From positions 1 through 64,000 of the forward strand of contig JAENZJ010000013.1 of NCBI GenBank assembly GCA_016841325.1: a stretch of DNA of 64,000 nt, read 5' to 3'. The notes under the pieces are model-generated. The model saw nothing but the letters and a program-made list of their open reading frames with translations, ran no database searches and was not told the origin of the DNA. How positions within the stretch are numbered: position 1 is the first letter of the stretch; each line of letters begins with the position of its first letter. The translations under genes and the position numbers were made by a program. This stretch comes from Thermincola carboxydiphila (GTDB lineage Bacteria; Bacillota; Thermincolia; Thermincolales; UBA2595). Shown one piece after another: positions 8,015 through 17,010 of this stretch.

Positions 8015-8037
8015 GCAACCGGTTTCTGGATGAGGTA

Positions 8038-8868
8038 ATGATAAATGCTTCTTATTATTTCCGGGTAGCATCTTACCTGAATGCCAACCCCGATGAACTG
8101 CCCCTGTTTTTTGAGAAGGCCGATTCCCTTGAGGTGTTTGCAAATATTTTTGGAATGCTAAAAAGCGGGGTCAAGGCCAGGGCGGTAAAAATTGCCAGCA
8201 GGTTAATTATAAAGATAGCCCGGCAGATAGCCGATACCGGCTATCGGTCGGGGCGACTGGTCCTGGTAAGGGGGTTCGTGGACGGGACAGAAATTGAACT
8301 TGACAGGAGCCTTGAGAATTATACTGAAGAGCCTGAAAGGGGGATTCTGGAAAATATCGTTTCATATACCAGGCATAAGGAAAGAAAGGCATTTGTAATT
8401 ATGCTGGACCACAGTTACTCCATGAAAGGGATAAAGGTCATTCTGGCGGCGATAACCGCAGCCGCCATTGCCCAGCATTTCAAAAGGGATTATGCAATTC
8501 TGGCCTTTAGCAACAGGGTTACCGTACTTAAGGGCATAAATGACAATACCGGCCCGGAAACTGTACTTGAGCGGCTCTTTGCCTTGGAGTTAAAAGGTGA
8601 CACTGATATGCGCCTCGCTCTGGCTGAAGGGCTGAAACAGGTCGGGGAATTTGAACGGAAGATAGGCCTTATCCTTACTGACGGTGCATGGAATCAGGGG
8701 GGTGACCCCCTTGAGGTGGCGGTGAGTTATGATAAGCTCAGTGTTATCGGTTTTCCCCCGGCAAAGCCTGACAGAATTCGCCTCCTGGCTGTAAAGGGAA
8801 AGGGTGATTTTTGTTTTGTTGAAGACGAGACCGGGATAGCTGAAGCCATCATTCGGTGTCTTAGCTGA
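8038..8868 (+). CDS. VWA-domain protein, MoxR partner
   Basis: The 276-residue protein has a C-terminal von Willebrand A domain from about residue 118. The MIDAS motif is MLDHSYSMKG (D-x-S-x-S), with the following threonine in GDTDMRLALAEG and the aspartate in ILTDGAWNQGG. The N-terminal 110 residues are helical, as in CoxE/CbbO-like partners of MoxR ATPases. ATG 8038 is 23 nt after the moxR stop in the -1 frame. The frame is open 60 nt upstream of the ATG without another usual start codon, consistent with frameshift entry from moxR. It probably acts with the MoxR ATPase as an activation chaperone (family knowledge; target inferred). Confidence 0.8.
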   Translation: MINASYYFRVASYLNANPDELPLFFEKADSLEVFANIFGMLKSGVKARAVKIASRLIIKIARQIADTGYRSGRLVLVRGFVDGTEIELDRSLENYTEEPERGILENIVSYTRHKERKAFVIMLDHSYSMKGIKVILAAITAAAIAQHFKRDYAILAFSNRVTVLKGINDNTGPETVLERLFALELKGDTDMRLALAEGLKQVGEFERKIGLILTDGAWNQGGDPLEVAVSYDKLSVIGFPPAKPDRIRLLAVKGKGDFCFVEDETGIAEAIIRCLS

Positions 8869-8954
8869 AACGGACGAGCCAGATACGATTTTCTGCAGCT
8901 TAAGCTCACTTTATGGCAATTCACCTAAAAAGAGTTGTGGAATATAATAATAAT

Positions 8955-9058
8955 TTGTACTATTAAGTGAACATTAAACTGTATTCCCCCGTTAAAGCGA
9001 GGGGCTTTAAGGAATTTTTGGTAATAATGTGATATAATATTAGCATTAAATAGTACAA
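8955..9058 (+). promoter_or_regulatory. extended -10 promoter flanked by an inverted repeat, upstream of the second mttB
   Basis: TGATATAAT (9030-9038) is an extended -10 element for the vegetative sigma factor; no good -35 is visible. TTGTACTATT (8955-8964) is repeated in inverted orientation as AATAGTACAA (9049-9058). The second copy would lie just downstream of the start site, an operator-like position. No sigma-54 GG-N10-GC element is visible here, so this mttB seems controlled differently from the first operon. Confidence 0.45.
8992..9010 (+). terminator. short hairpin after the VWA gene
   Basis: TTAAAGC (8992-8998) and GCTTTAA (9004-9010) form a perfect 7-bp stem with a 5-nt loop, followed by GGAATTTTT. 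It is a weak intrinsic terminator candidate, about 125 nt after the VWA stop. Confidence 0.4.
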
Positions 9059-9107
9059 CCTCCGACATAGAAATCCTATTTTATTCTGAATGGAGTGGGG
9101 TGAATTA

Positions 9108-10589
9108 ATGAGCAGGGGGATGAAAACAGGCTGTACGGGCTGGCAGGGGCTGGGAATGCAATCTCTTACTCCCGCAGAGGTTGACAATATTCATGGGGCC
9201 ACCCTGGAGGTGTTGCATTATTCGGGAATAAATGTCTATTGTCAGGAGGCTCTCGAAATACTGGCCGACGGAGGAGCGGACGTAGACTTTGCCACCGGCA
9301 GGGTGTGTATTCCACCCTACCTGGTGGAGGAGACTGTCAGCTCTGCACCGCCAATAGTCATTTTAGCAGGGCGTAATCCCATAAATGATGTTATCATTGG
9401 CGGCCGGAGAGTGCATTTCACCACTTTTGGCGCCGGTTCCCGGGTGGTTGACCATGAAACGGGCCGGATTCATGATGCCACTAAGTCTGACCTCGGTCTG
9501 ACAGCTTTGGTCTGTGATGCCCTTGATAATGTGGATATATTTACCAGTACAATGGTGGCTACAGATATGCCCCATGATATGGCCGGACTCCATGAAGCAG
9601 AAGCTTTCCTGCTTAACACCAGCAAACACTGCCAGCATGATCACCTAAATGATGGGCTGGAGGCCAAGAGCTTTTTTGAAATGGCTGCCGCTATATCAGG
9701 GGGCTGGGATAATTTGAGGAAAAGGCCGATTGTTTCCGCAATGGTCTGCCCCTCAAGCCCGCTGCAGCTTCCCAGGGGAGTGGCAGAGATCATCATTGAG
9801 TCTGCCCGGGCCGAAATACCGGTAAACATTCTTCCTATGGTGATGTCAGGCGCCACCGGTCCGGTTACCCTGGCCGGAAGTCTTGTAGTCAATAATGCAG
9901 AAGTGCTTGGCGGGATTGTTTTACATCAGTTGACCAGGAGAGGCGCTCCGGTAATTTACGGCAGTTCATCGACCATTTTTGACATGAAATATATGACTGC
10001 CCCTGTCGGCGCCCCCGAACTGGGGATGTTAAGTGCGGGGGCTGCGGAGATGGCGCGGTTTTACCTGCTGCCCAGTTATGTCGGTGGGACATAGGGTGAT
10101 TCCAAGCTTACCGATATTCAGCTTGGTCATGAGAAGACCCTGACAACAATGATACCCGCTCTTGCGGGAGCCAATGTGATATTTGGCATGGGTATGATTG
10201 AACTGGGAGTAACCTTCAGTTTTACTCAATTAATTATAGATGACATGATTATAAACAGAACCAAGAACTTAATACAGTCTGATTTCGGAATGGATCAGAT
10301 CTCTGACCTGGGTTGGGTGACGGGTCTGGCGCGAAAAGGCTTTCCGTCAGACGTCTGGTCGCCCCAAAGGGTCCGGAACCGGAAGACTCCCGAAGAATTA
10401 ACAGGTTCTTTTCCTGAGACCAAAAACATCGAAGGTGAAGCCAGGCAAAAGGTCCAGAGTATTATAAACAACCATAAACCCGAACCGCTGCCCCCCACAG
10501 TTGTGAAAAGAATCAGAGAGATAATTTTGGAGGCTGAGGAAGGGAGGGAGCTTCCAATTGCTAAAAGTAAAAGACATCATGCTATATAA
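9108..10589 (+). CDS. mttB: second MttB-family methyltransferase, pyrrolysine-containing
   Basis: This 493-residue enzyme is a paralogue of the first MttB. ATG 9108 follows GGAGTGGGGTG; an in-frame ATG at 9090 overlaps that ribosome-binding site and is less likely. TAG at 10092-10094 falls at residue 329, the same position as in the first MttB, within LPSYVGGT-Pyl-GDSKLTDIQLG. The frame then stays open to TAA 10587-10589. No corrinoid gene is adjacent, so it would have to use MttC/MtbC or a distant partner. The divergent C-terminal third suggests a different quaternary or tertiary amine (inference). Its last 32 nt overlap the start of a sigma-54 activator gene, coupling enzyme and regulator. 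Confidence 0.9.
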
Positions 10590-12654
10590 TCCCCCTTTTT
10601 TATATGTTAACAATAAGGTCAGTCATGCCAGGGTTATTTTTACCCACAGCAAATTAAAAAGTATTCCTATTCTTAATAGGAATGGCTCTTATGCAGGTGT
10701 GCTGGAAAACAGGGTCATTCGCCAGGAGCACCTGCCTGTGGAATCTAAAGTTGAAAAATATATGGATGTATCTATTAAGCCATTATTCCAGGATGAATCT
10801 CTTTCAGTGCTGGGTAAGCTGCGGACTGAGGAAATGGATTTTATCCAGCCGGTAGTTTCCAGAGACGGCGTCCTGGTTGGCCTTATTCCGGAACCTCAGT
10901 TCATTGCGGATATCCTTGGAGACATAACCAGGTACTCAGAATCTGTCTTTGCTATAGACAACAAGGACCTGGCAACTTATGGGATTATTTTGATCAATGA
11001 TGACGGGGAAATTGTATGTTTTAACAGAAATGCTGAAAAAGTGCTTGGTTTACAGGGTAAAAGCATCTATGGCATCCACATAAATAAAGTTCTCCATGAC
11101 TCAAAACTGTGTGAGGTAGTGAAAAAAGGACAGACTCATATTAAGGCAAAAATGCAGGCTAATCAGGCAGTTCTGTGTACTAACCGGTTCCCCCTGTTTA
11201 AAGGGGGCGAAATAGCCGGAGCAATGGGAATATTTGAAGACTTTTCAGAAATTGAGCGCCTGAATGAGAACCTGAAAAATCTGCGCAATCTCAATCTGGA
11301 GATGGTAGGTGTCCTGGAATCAATTAATGACGGGATATTGCTTCTTGACAATAATGGCATTGTTATCAGGACAAACTCCGCCTTTGAAGCCATCTCTGAC
11401 CTTTCGGCAAACGAAATCCTGGGAGTGAATTATGATTATCTTATAGATAAGGGATGCTTGCCGTCAACTGTTTTCTGGCAGGTAATGGAGAAGAAGAAGA
11501 CTTTCCACATTATTGAAAATATTAAGGGACGTGAGTTCCTGATAATTGCCCAGCCGATTTTTGACGCTGATGGAAAACTGATGAGAGTGGTAGTGATTCT
11601 TAAGGATATCTACCACCTGAATGAGCTTATTTTGAATATCCAGACGACTCAGGAACTGGCCACACGTTACTGTAATGATTTAAATTCCAGCCAGTCGCCG
11701 GAACAGAAGGAGGACATGGTGGCCAGCAGTATGGCCATGAGGCGGGTTGTATCACTGGCAAATAAAGTTGCCAAAGTTGATTCCAATGTACTGATAACCG
11801 GAGAGACAGGGGTTGGGAAAGAGGTTGTGGCCAGGTCAATACATCGCTGCAGCCGCCGCATGGACGGACCATTCATTAAGCTTAACTGTGGGGCTATTCC
11901 CGAGAACCTTTTGGAATCGGAATTGTTTGGGTATGAGGCCGGAGCCTTTACCGGGGCCAAGAGGGAAGGGAAATCCGGTTTAATTGAATTATCCGACGGA
12001 GGCACCCTCTTTCTTGATGAAGTAGCCGATTTACCAATCAATCTGCAGGTCAAGTTGTTAAGGGTTTTACAGGAAAGAGAGGTAATGAGGGTAGGGGGTA
12101 CCAAAACCAAAAAAGTTGATTTCCGGCTGACCGCTGCAACCAACAAAGACCTGGAACAGTTAGTCAAACAAAACCAATTCCGTGAAGACCTCTTCTACCG
12201 GCTTAATGTTGTCCCGGTAAATATCCCGCCTCTAAGAGAAAGAAAAGAAGATATAATTCCCCTGATCATAACTTTCCTCAACAGGTTTAACAAGAAATAT
12301 GGTTTGGTTAAAAAGATCTCACCTGAAGTGATCCAGAGTCTTTTAAAATATGACTGGCCCGGCAATATCAGGGAACTGGAAAATACCATTGAAAGACTTG
12401 TGGTAACAAGTGACAGCAACCTGATTATGCCTGAGGACATGAAAGGAAATACCCGTATTGACGTGGTGCCCTTGGATCAGGATCAACCCAAAGCCCTTGT
12501 CGATGTTCTGGAAGAAACAGAGAAGCGGCTGATTATTCAGGCTTTTCAGCACTGCCGGACTACCCGCGAGATGGCCGAGGCGCTTGGTATCAGTCAATCC
12601 GCAGTTGTGAAGAAAATGAAAAAACATGGCATTAAAGGTGTCTCCACCGGATAG
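10558..12654 (+). CDS. sigma-54-dependent activator (CBS-CBS-PAS-PAS-AAA-Fis)
   Basis: The 698-residue enhancer-binding protein begins at TTG 10558, nine bases after GGGAGGGAG. Residues 1-130 look like a CBS pair, and residues 140-245 and 255-365 like PAS domains. The AAA+ domain has Walker A GETGVGKE near 415, the sigma-54 contact loop GAFTGA at 462-467 and Walker [10 protein letters not shown]. The C-terminal Fis-type helix-turn-helix is [20 protein letters not shown]. The gene overlaps the second mttB by 32 nt, and its likely target is the sigma-54 promoter at 265. The PAS domains may sense the substrate or redox state (inference). It ends in TAG. Confidence 0.92.
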   Translation: MLKVKDIMLYNPPFLYVNNKVSHARVIFTHSKLKSIPILNRNGSYAGVLENRVIRQEHLPVESKVEKYMDVSIKPLFQDESLSVLGKLRTEEMDFIQPVVSRDGVLVGLIPEPQFIADILGDITRYSESVFAIDNKDLATYGIILINDDGEIVCFNRNAEKVLGLQGKSIYGIHINKVLHDSKLCEVVKKGQTHIKAKMQANQAVLCTNRFPLFKGGEIAGAMGIFEDFSEIERLNENLKNLRNLNLEMVGVLESINDGILLLDNNGIVIRTNSAFEAISDLSANEILGVNYDYLIDKGCLPSTVFWQVMEKKKTFHIIENIKGREFLIIAQPIFDADGKLMRVVVILKDIYHLNELILNIQTTQELATRYCNDLNSSQSPEQKEDMVASSMAMRRVVSLANKVAKVDSNVLITGETGVGKEVVARSIHRCSRRMDGPFIKLNCGAIPENLLESELFGYEAGAFTGAKREGKSGLIELSDGGTLFLDEVADLPINLQVKLLRVLQEREVMRVGGTKTKKVDFRLTAATNKDLEQLVKQNQFREDLFYRLNVVPVNIPPLRERKEDIIPLIITFLNRFNKKYGLVKKISPEVIQSLLKYDWPGNIRELENTIERLVVTSDSNLIMPEDMKGNTRIDVVPLDQDQPKALVDVLEETEKRLIIQAFQHCRTTREMAEALGISQSAVVKKMKKHGIKGVSTG

Positions 12655-12698
12655 CTAAAGGAGGGAAGGGGTCTTAAAGCTTTTGTGCCCCGCAAAAT

Positions 12699-15092
12699 AT
12701 GTCAATATTTAGGACAGGAATTGGAAGTAAGATTGTAATAACCGTCCTGGTAGTTTTTATAGGAGCCTTCTCCATTACCGGGTACCTGGTTTACAACAGT
12801 GTTAAGGAAGAAATAGTTGCCTCAACAATCAGAGAAAACCAAAAATTGTCTCAGGATTTGGCGGCAGAGGTTAAGGGGTCTCTGAATGAAGCGTTGACAA
12901 TCGCCCGGTCGCTTGCCCGCACCATGGAGGGACATGTATCCGGGCAACAGAAACCTGAAAGGGAAGATATTGTAAATATTCTCCGACATTTACTTGATTC
13001 TAATCAAAATCTTCTTGGCATCTATGTTGGCTTTGAACCAAATGCTTTTGACGGACTTGATTCAGTGCACAAAAATACTCCGGGCCATGACGAAACGGGA
13101 AGGTTTATTCCCTATATCAATAAACTCACCGGTGAAGTCACCCTTGACCCGCTGATTGACTATGAGACAGAAGGGGTTGGAGACTACTATCTTATACCCC
13201 GGAAAACAGGCAGGGAAGCCTTTCTCGAGCCATTCCTCTATGAGGGGGTCCTGATGACTTCAATTGTCGTACCCATAAAAGATTCTGACGGTAATTTTCT
13301 GGGCATAGCCGGAGTTGATATCAGTCTAAAAAGCCTTGATGAAATGATTTCCAAAATAAAGGTCCTTGAAACCGGAAACGCTTATCTTGTCAGTAATGGG
13401 GGGACTTATGTCTCGTATCCGAATAAGATAATGATTGGCAGCTCAACAGTAGAAAGCATTAATGCAGCCGGTATACGCCAGGCATTTGAAGCGGGATCGG
13501 GGCTGTATATAAATGATGCCGCTGAAGAAAGTATTGCCCAGATAGAGCAGATGGAATCACAGGTGACTCCTGAGATGAAGGAGACCTTTAAAAAGCTGGC
13601 AGCCGACATCAAAACAGGAAAATCCGGTATGATTGATTCCAATACGATACTTACCGGACAGCGTCAATGGACTTTTTATGAGCCGGTATCAATTGGAGAA
13701 ACTGATAATCCCTGGAGCCTGCTGGTAAATGTGTCTCCTGATGAGGCCTTAATGCCCCTGAACAAGATTCTGCGGAAACTTGCTGTGGTAGCTTTGGGAA
13801 GTCTTTTAATAATTACAGTGGCTGTGGTTATTCTTTCCCGCCGGATCGTCAGGCCGATCAGCCTGACTGTAGAAAGATTGAGGGAGATTGCCCAGGGAGA
13901 AGGGGACCTTACAGCAAGACTTCAGATATCATCTGGTGATGAAGCCGGCGAACTTGCCAGGTGGTTTAACAGCTTTATTGATAAACTCCGGGATATTATG
14001 AGCCAGGTTGTGGACACTGCTACTAAAGTTGAAGAGAGCAGCGCCCAGCTGGCATCGGCAATACAACAGCAGGCTGTGGCCACAGGCCAGGTTGCGGCTA
14101 CTATTTCTCAGGTTGCAGACGGATCCGCGGAACAAAGCAAGGGCATCGGCACAGTGCACGAGTCTGTAGCACAACTTTCAACTGCTATAAATCAGATTTC
14201 CAGGGGTGCTCAGGAACAGGCCGGAGGTGTTGAAAGCACAACGGAACTTTCTGATGAAATGGTTGACAACATAGCCCAGGCGGTAACCCTGGTACGAAAA
14301 ATAGAAGATGACATGAAAATTAACGCAAGTCAGGCAGCCCGGGGGACTGAAGCTGCCGGAGCTGTTATTGGAAGCATGGAGAAAATCGGCAGCAAGACCG
14401 AAGAGGCAGTTGAAAGCGTTGCCAGACTGGATCAGGGCTCCAGGCAAATAGGAGATATTATTGAGGTAATTAATCAAATTGCGGACCAGACAAACCTCCT
14501 GGCATTGAATGCTGCCATTGAAGCTGCCAGGGCAGGGGAACATGGCAAGGGATTTGCTGTTGTTGCTGATGAAGTAAGGAAACTTGCGGAACAGGCAAAG
14601 TCGTCTACCAATGAAATCTCGGAAATAATAAAAATGCTTTCTTCGGCAATTGAAAGTACGATTGATGCGGTACAGGACAGCGGAGAACAGGTTAATGACG
14701 GTATTAACCTGGCAAGGGAAGCCGGGGAGGTTCTTCGGGAAATCGAAACCACTACGTCGCAAACAGTAAATGCTGTCGGCAGCCTGCTGGCGCTGACTGA
14801 CAAACTGGAAGACGGGAGCAGGGCTGTAGCTCAGGCTATGACAGGTATTGCCTCCATCGCCGTGGAAAACAGCGCTTCTGCAGAACAAATGACTGCAAGC
14901 AGCGACCAGGTTGTCGGGGCTATGGAAAACATTGCTTCTATCAGCCAGCAAACTGCGGAAGGCGCCCAAAATGTGGCTGCACTGGCTGAGGAGCAAAATG
15001 CCACCCTGGAGGAAATGGCTGCTTCTGCAGGTATTCTTGCTGATTCCGCAGCCGCCCTTCAGAAACTGGTCAGCCAATTTAGGGTCAGTTAA
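12699..15092 (+). CDS. methyl-accepting chemotaxis protein with double-Cache sensor
   Basis: The 797-residue chemoreceptor has a TM segment at about 10-30 and an extracytoplasmic dCache-type domain (about 35-345) with the characteristic [21 protein letters not shown] second TM (about 355-380) is followed by HAMP (380-435) and a long coiled signalling domain. The highly conserved hairpin tip is [24 protein letters not shown]. The nearest Shine-Dalgarno (AAGGAGGG) is about 35 nt from ATG 12699, so the start is uncertain. It lies between two sigma-54 activators of the methylamine region, suggesting taxis towards methylated amines (inference). Confidence 0.9.
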   Translation: MSIFRTGIGSKIVITVLVVFIGAFSITGYLVYNSVKEEIVASTIRENQKLSQDLAAEVKGSLNEALTIARSLARTMEGHVSGQQKPEREDIVNILRHLLDSNQNLLGIYVGFEPNAFDGLDSVHKNTPGHDETGRFIPYINKLTGEVTLDPLIDYETEGVGDYYLIPRKTGREAFLEPFLYEGVLMTSIVVPIKDSDGNFLGIAGVDISLKSLDEMISKIKVLETGNAYLVSNGGTYVSYPNKIMIGSSTVESINAAGIRQAFEAGSGLYINDAAEESIAQIEQMESQVTPEMKETFKKLAADIKTGKSGMIDSNTILTGQRQWTFYEPVSIGETDNPWSLLVNVSPDEALMPLNKILRKLAVVALGSLLIITVAVVILSRRIVRPISLTVERLREIAQGEGDLTARLQISSGDEAGELARWFNSFIDKLRDIMSQVVDTATKVEESSAQLASAIQQQAVATGQVAATISQVADGSAEQSKGIGTVHESVAQLSTAINQISRGAQEQAGGVESTTELSDEMVDNIAQAVTLVRKIEDDMKINASQAARGTEAAGAVIGSMEKIGSKTEEAVESVARLDQGSRQIGDIIEVINQIADQTNLLALNAAIEAARAGEHGKGFAVVADEVRKLAEQAKSSTNEISEIIKMLSSAIESTIDAVQDSGEQVNDGINLAREAGEVLREIETTTSQTVNAVGSLLALTDKLEDGSRAVAQAMTGIASIAVENSASAEQMTASSDQVVGAMENIASISQQTAEGAQNVAALAEEQNATLEEMAASAGILADSAAALQKLVSQFRVS

Positions 15093-15101
15093 GGATTATT
15101 G

Positions 15102-15133
15102 AACCCGCACTTCAAAAGAGGTGCGGGTTTTGT
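15102..15133 (+). terminator. intrinsic terminator after the chemoreceptor
   Basis: AACCCGCAC (15102-15110) pairs perfectly with GTGCGGGTT (15121-15129), followed by a short T tract. It separates the mttB-activator-MCP unit from the second activator. Confidence 0.8.
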
Positions 15134-15176
15134 GTGTCGAAACATATCAAAAAAAATAACGTCCCGGGAACCTCTT

Positions 15177-15205
15177 TTCGACATAGTACTTAGGGGTCTT
15201 ATAAT
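15177..15205 (+). promoter_or_regulatory. sigma-A promoter of the second activator gene
   Basis: TTCGAC (15177-15182) and TATAAT (15200-15205) are spaced by 17 nt, close to the vegetative consensus, about 50 nt upstream of the translation start. The activator therefore appears to be made constitutively. Confidence 0.6.
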
Positions 15206-15256
15206 ATAATAAAAACTGATATGAATATAGTTTGTAACTTGGGGGGAGGCAATCAG

Positions 15257-16714
15257 GTGATTGAATTCAAAGAATTCCGGTTCGATTTGCTCGAAAAAGC
15301 TTGTGAAGACTCCTTCAGTTTTGCCGTTGAACCTGAAAGAATAAAGAAACATATTACAGAAATGCGAAATGTCTGGTGGGACCTGGCTAAGATACTGGAA
15401 ACGATTAATAATGGCTTGATTGTCCTTAGTACGAATGGCAGAATCCTGATGGTAAACACTGTTTTTGAGGAAATAACCGGGTGCCGTGCCGTCGAATGTT
15501 TAGGTATTGATGTCAGGGACTTCAGTGGTCTGCCGAAGGTGTTTGTAAAGGAGGTTTTAGCGAAAAAAGGCTCTGCAGTGTTTATTACAGAATTAAAAGG
15601 CAGGGCATATCTGGTTAAATGCAATCCTGTCGTAAATGAAGACAATGAGCCTGTCAGTTATGTCTGCACTTTTGAGGATATTGAAAAAGTTGGTCAATTG
15701 ATGAACAGCCTTACTCCGGCAAAACCTCAAATTCCGAAACCGGACAGGATTGACAGGCAGCCGGTTGGGGAAGACATAATAATCAACAGCAGGGTAATGA
15801 GGAACGTGGTGGAAGTTGGGTTAAGAGTTGCCCGGGTTGATACAACAGTTCTGATTTCCGGAGAGACGGGGGTCGGAAAGGAAGTTATGGCCCGGATTAT
15901 CCATCAGAACAGCCCCAGAAAGGATAAGCCTTTTATCAGGATTAACTGTGGCGCCATTCCCGCTGAACTCCTGGAAAGCGAACTGTTCGGCTATGAGCAG
16001 GGGGCATTTACAGGGGCCGGGAAAAACGGGAAACAAGGCCTGATTGAAATGGCTGACGGCGGGACCCTGTTTCTGGACGAAGTCGGAGAGCTTCCATTGA
16101 ATCTGCAGGTGAAATTGCTAAGGGTGCTCCAGGAACATGAAATTCAGAAAATCGGCAGCACCGGGACCAAAAGAGTTGACTTTCGCCTGATTGCCGCAAC
16201 TAAACGGTACCTGAAGACTATGGTCATCCAGCAAAAATTCCGGGAAGATCTGTATTATAGGCTCAGTGTTGTTCCCATAGTAATTCCTCCTCTCCGGCAT
16301 CGTAAGGAGGATGTTATTCCCCTTACAGAATTTTTTCTCAACAGGTTTAATATGAAATACGGGTTTAGCAAGAGGATTTCACCAGGTGTACAGGACACAT
16401 TTTTATGGTATGACTGGCCGGGAAACGTCAGGGAGCTCAGAAATATTATTGAGCGGCTTATGGTCACCAGTGAATCAGACATTATCTCTGCTGAAGATGT
16501 GGTGGCAAATACTGAAATCAAAGATGTCTCTCCTGAGGAGGATGAGGTTTTAAGCCTGGCCAATGTGTTGCAGAAAACCGAAAAAAAACTCATATGCGAA
16601 GCCTTCAAAACCTGTAAAAATACCCGGGAGATGGCCGAGGTACTTGGTATCAGCCAGTCGGCTGTGGTTAAGAAGATGAAAAAATACGGTATCAGTAAGG
16701 TGTCAAACGGGTAG
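15257..16714 (+). CDS. sigma-54-dependent activator (PAS-AAA-Fis)
   Basis: The protein has about 485 residues. An upstream ATG 15221 is in frame, but GTG 15257 lies seven bases after GGGGGGAGG and is preferred. One PAS domain (residues about 45-155) precedes the AAA+ domain, which has Walker [15 protein letters not shown] at 249-254 and GGTLFLDEV. The C-terminal helix-turn-helix [20 protein letters not shown] differs from that of the first activator by very few residues. Both proteins probably recognise the same DNA site while sensing different signals. It has its own sigma-A promoter and is closed by a terminator. It ends in TAG. Confidence 0.9.
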   Translation: MIEFKEFRFDLLEKACEDSFSFAVEPERIKKHITEMRNVWWDLAKILETINNGLIVLSTNGRILMVNTVFEEITGCRAVECLGIDVRDFSGLPKVFVKEVLAKKGSAVFITELKGRAYLVKCNPVVNEDNEPVSYVCTFEDIEKVGQLMNSLTPAKPQIPKPDRIDRQPVGEDIIINSRVMRNVVEVGLRVARVDTTVLISGETGVGKEVMARIIHQNSPRKDKPFIRINCGAIPAELLESELFGYEQGAFTGAGKNGKQGLIEMADGGTLFLDEVGELPLNLQVKLLRVLQEHEIQKIGSTGTKRVDFRLIAATKRYLKTMVIQQKFREDLYYRLSVVPIVIPPLRHRKEDVIPLTEFFLNRFNMKYGFSKRISPGVQDTFLWYDWPGNVRELRNIIERLMVTSESDIISAEDVVANTEIKDVSPEEDEVLSLANVLQKTEKKLICEAFKTCKNTREMAEVLGISQSAVVKKMKKYGISKVSNG

Positions 16715-16734
16715 CATCGGTACAGGAATAATGT

Positions 16735-16776
16735 AACCCCCTGCATTGGTTGTCTCTGCCAGCCAGGGGGTTTTTT
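16735..16776 (+). terminator. intrinsic terminator after the second activator
   Basis: AACCCCCTG (16735-16743) pairs with CAGGGGGTT (16764-16772), followed by a run of T up to 16776. This is a strong rho-independent terminator. Confidence 0.85.
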
Positions 16777-16785
16777 GCGTTCAGC

Positions 16786-16825
16786 CAAATGTTAATGGGG
16801 CGCGTCAAATGTTAAAGGGGCGCAA
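16786..16825 (+). repeat. two 20-bp direct repeats in a gene-free region
   Basis: CAAATGTTAA-T/A-GGGGCGC occurs at 16786 and 16806 with period 20, and a looser copy (CAAATAATAAAGGGG) lies near 16865. A further doublet, AAAGTACATAT, occurs near 16900. The interval 16777-17010 holds no convincing gene: an ORF of 79 codons starting inside the terminator has no ribosome-binding site. Confidence 0.5.
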
Positions 16826-17010
16826 ACATGCGAAATTTGCCGATATTTGGCAGGCGAAGGGCTCAAATAATAAAGGGGAATCACAGGCCTTTGCAGAAAG
16901 TACATATAAAGTACATATGAAGAATGGGAACTTTCGGACCCCTTTCTGCGTCAATATTCTTAGGGGAAGAGAAGACACAAAATAAGCCTTAGGGGAGGAA
17001 GAAAGAGCAT

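Noticed and set aside
8012-8035. TAG at the end of moxR as a pyrrolysine codon
   Set aside because: Readthrough adds only seven residues before TAA, with no family reason for pyrrolysine here.
16746-16985. 79-codon ORF after the second activator
   Set aside because: It starts inside the terminator stem, has no ribosome-binding site and spans direct repeats.
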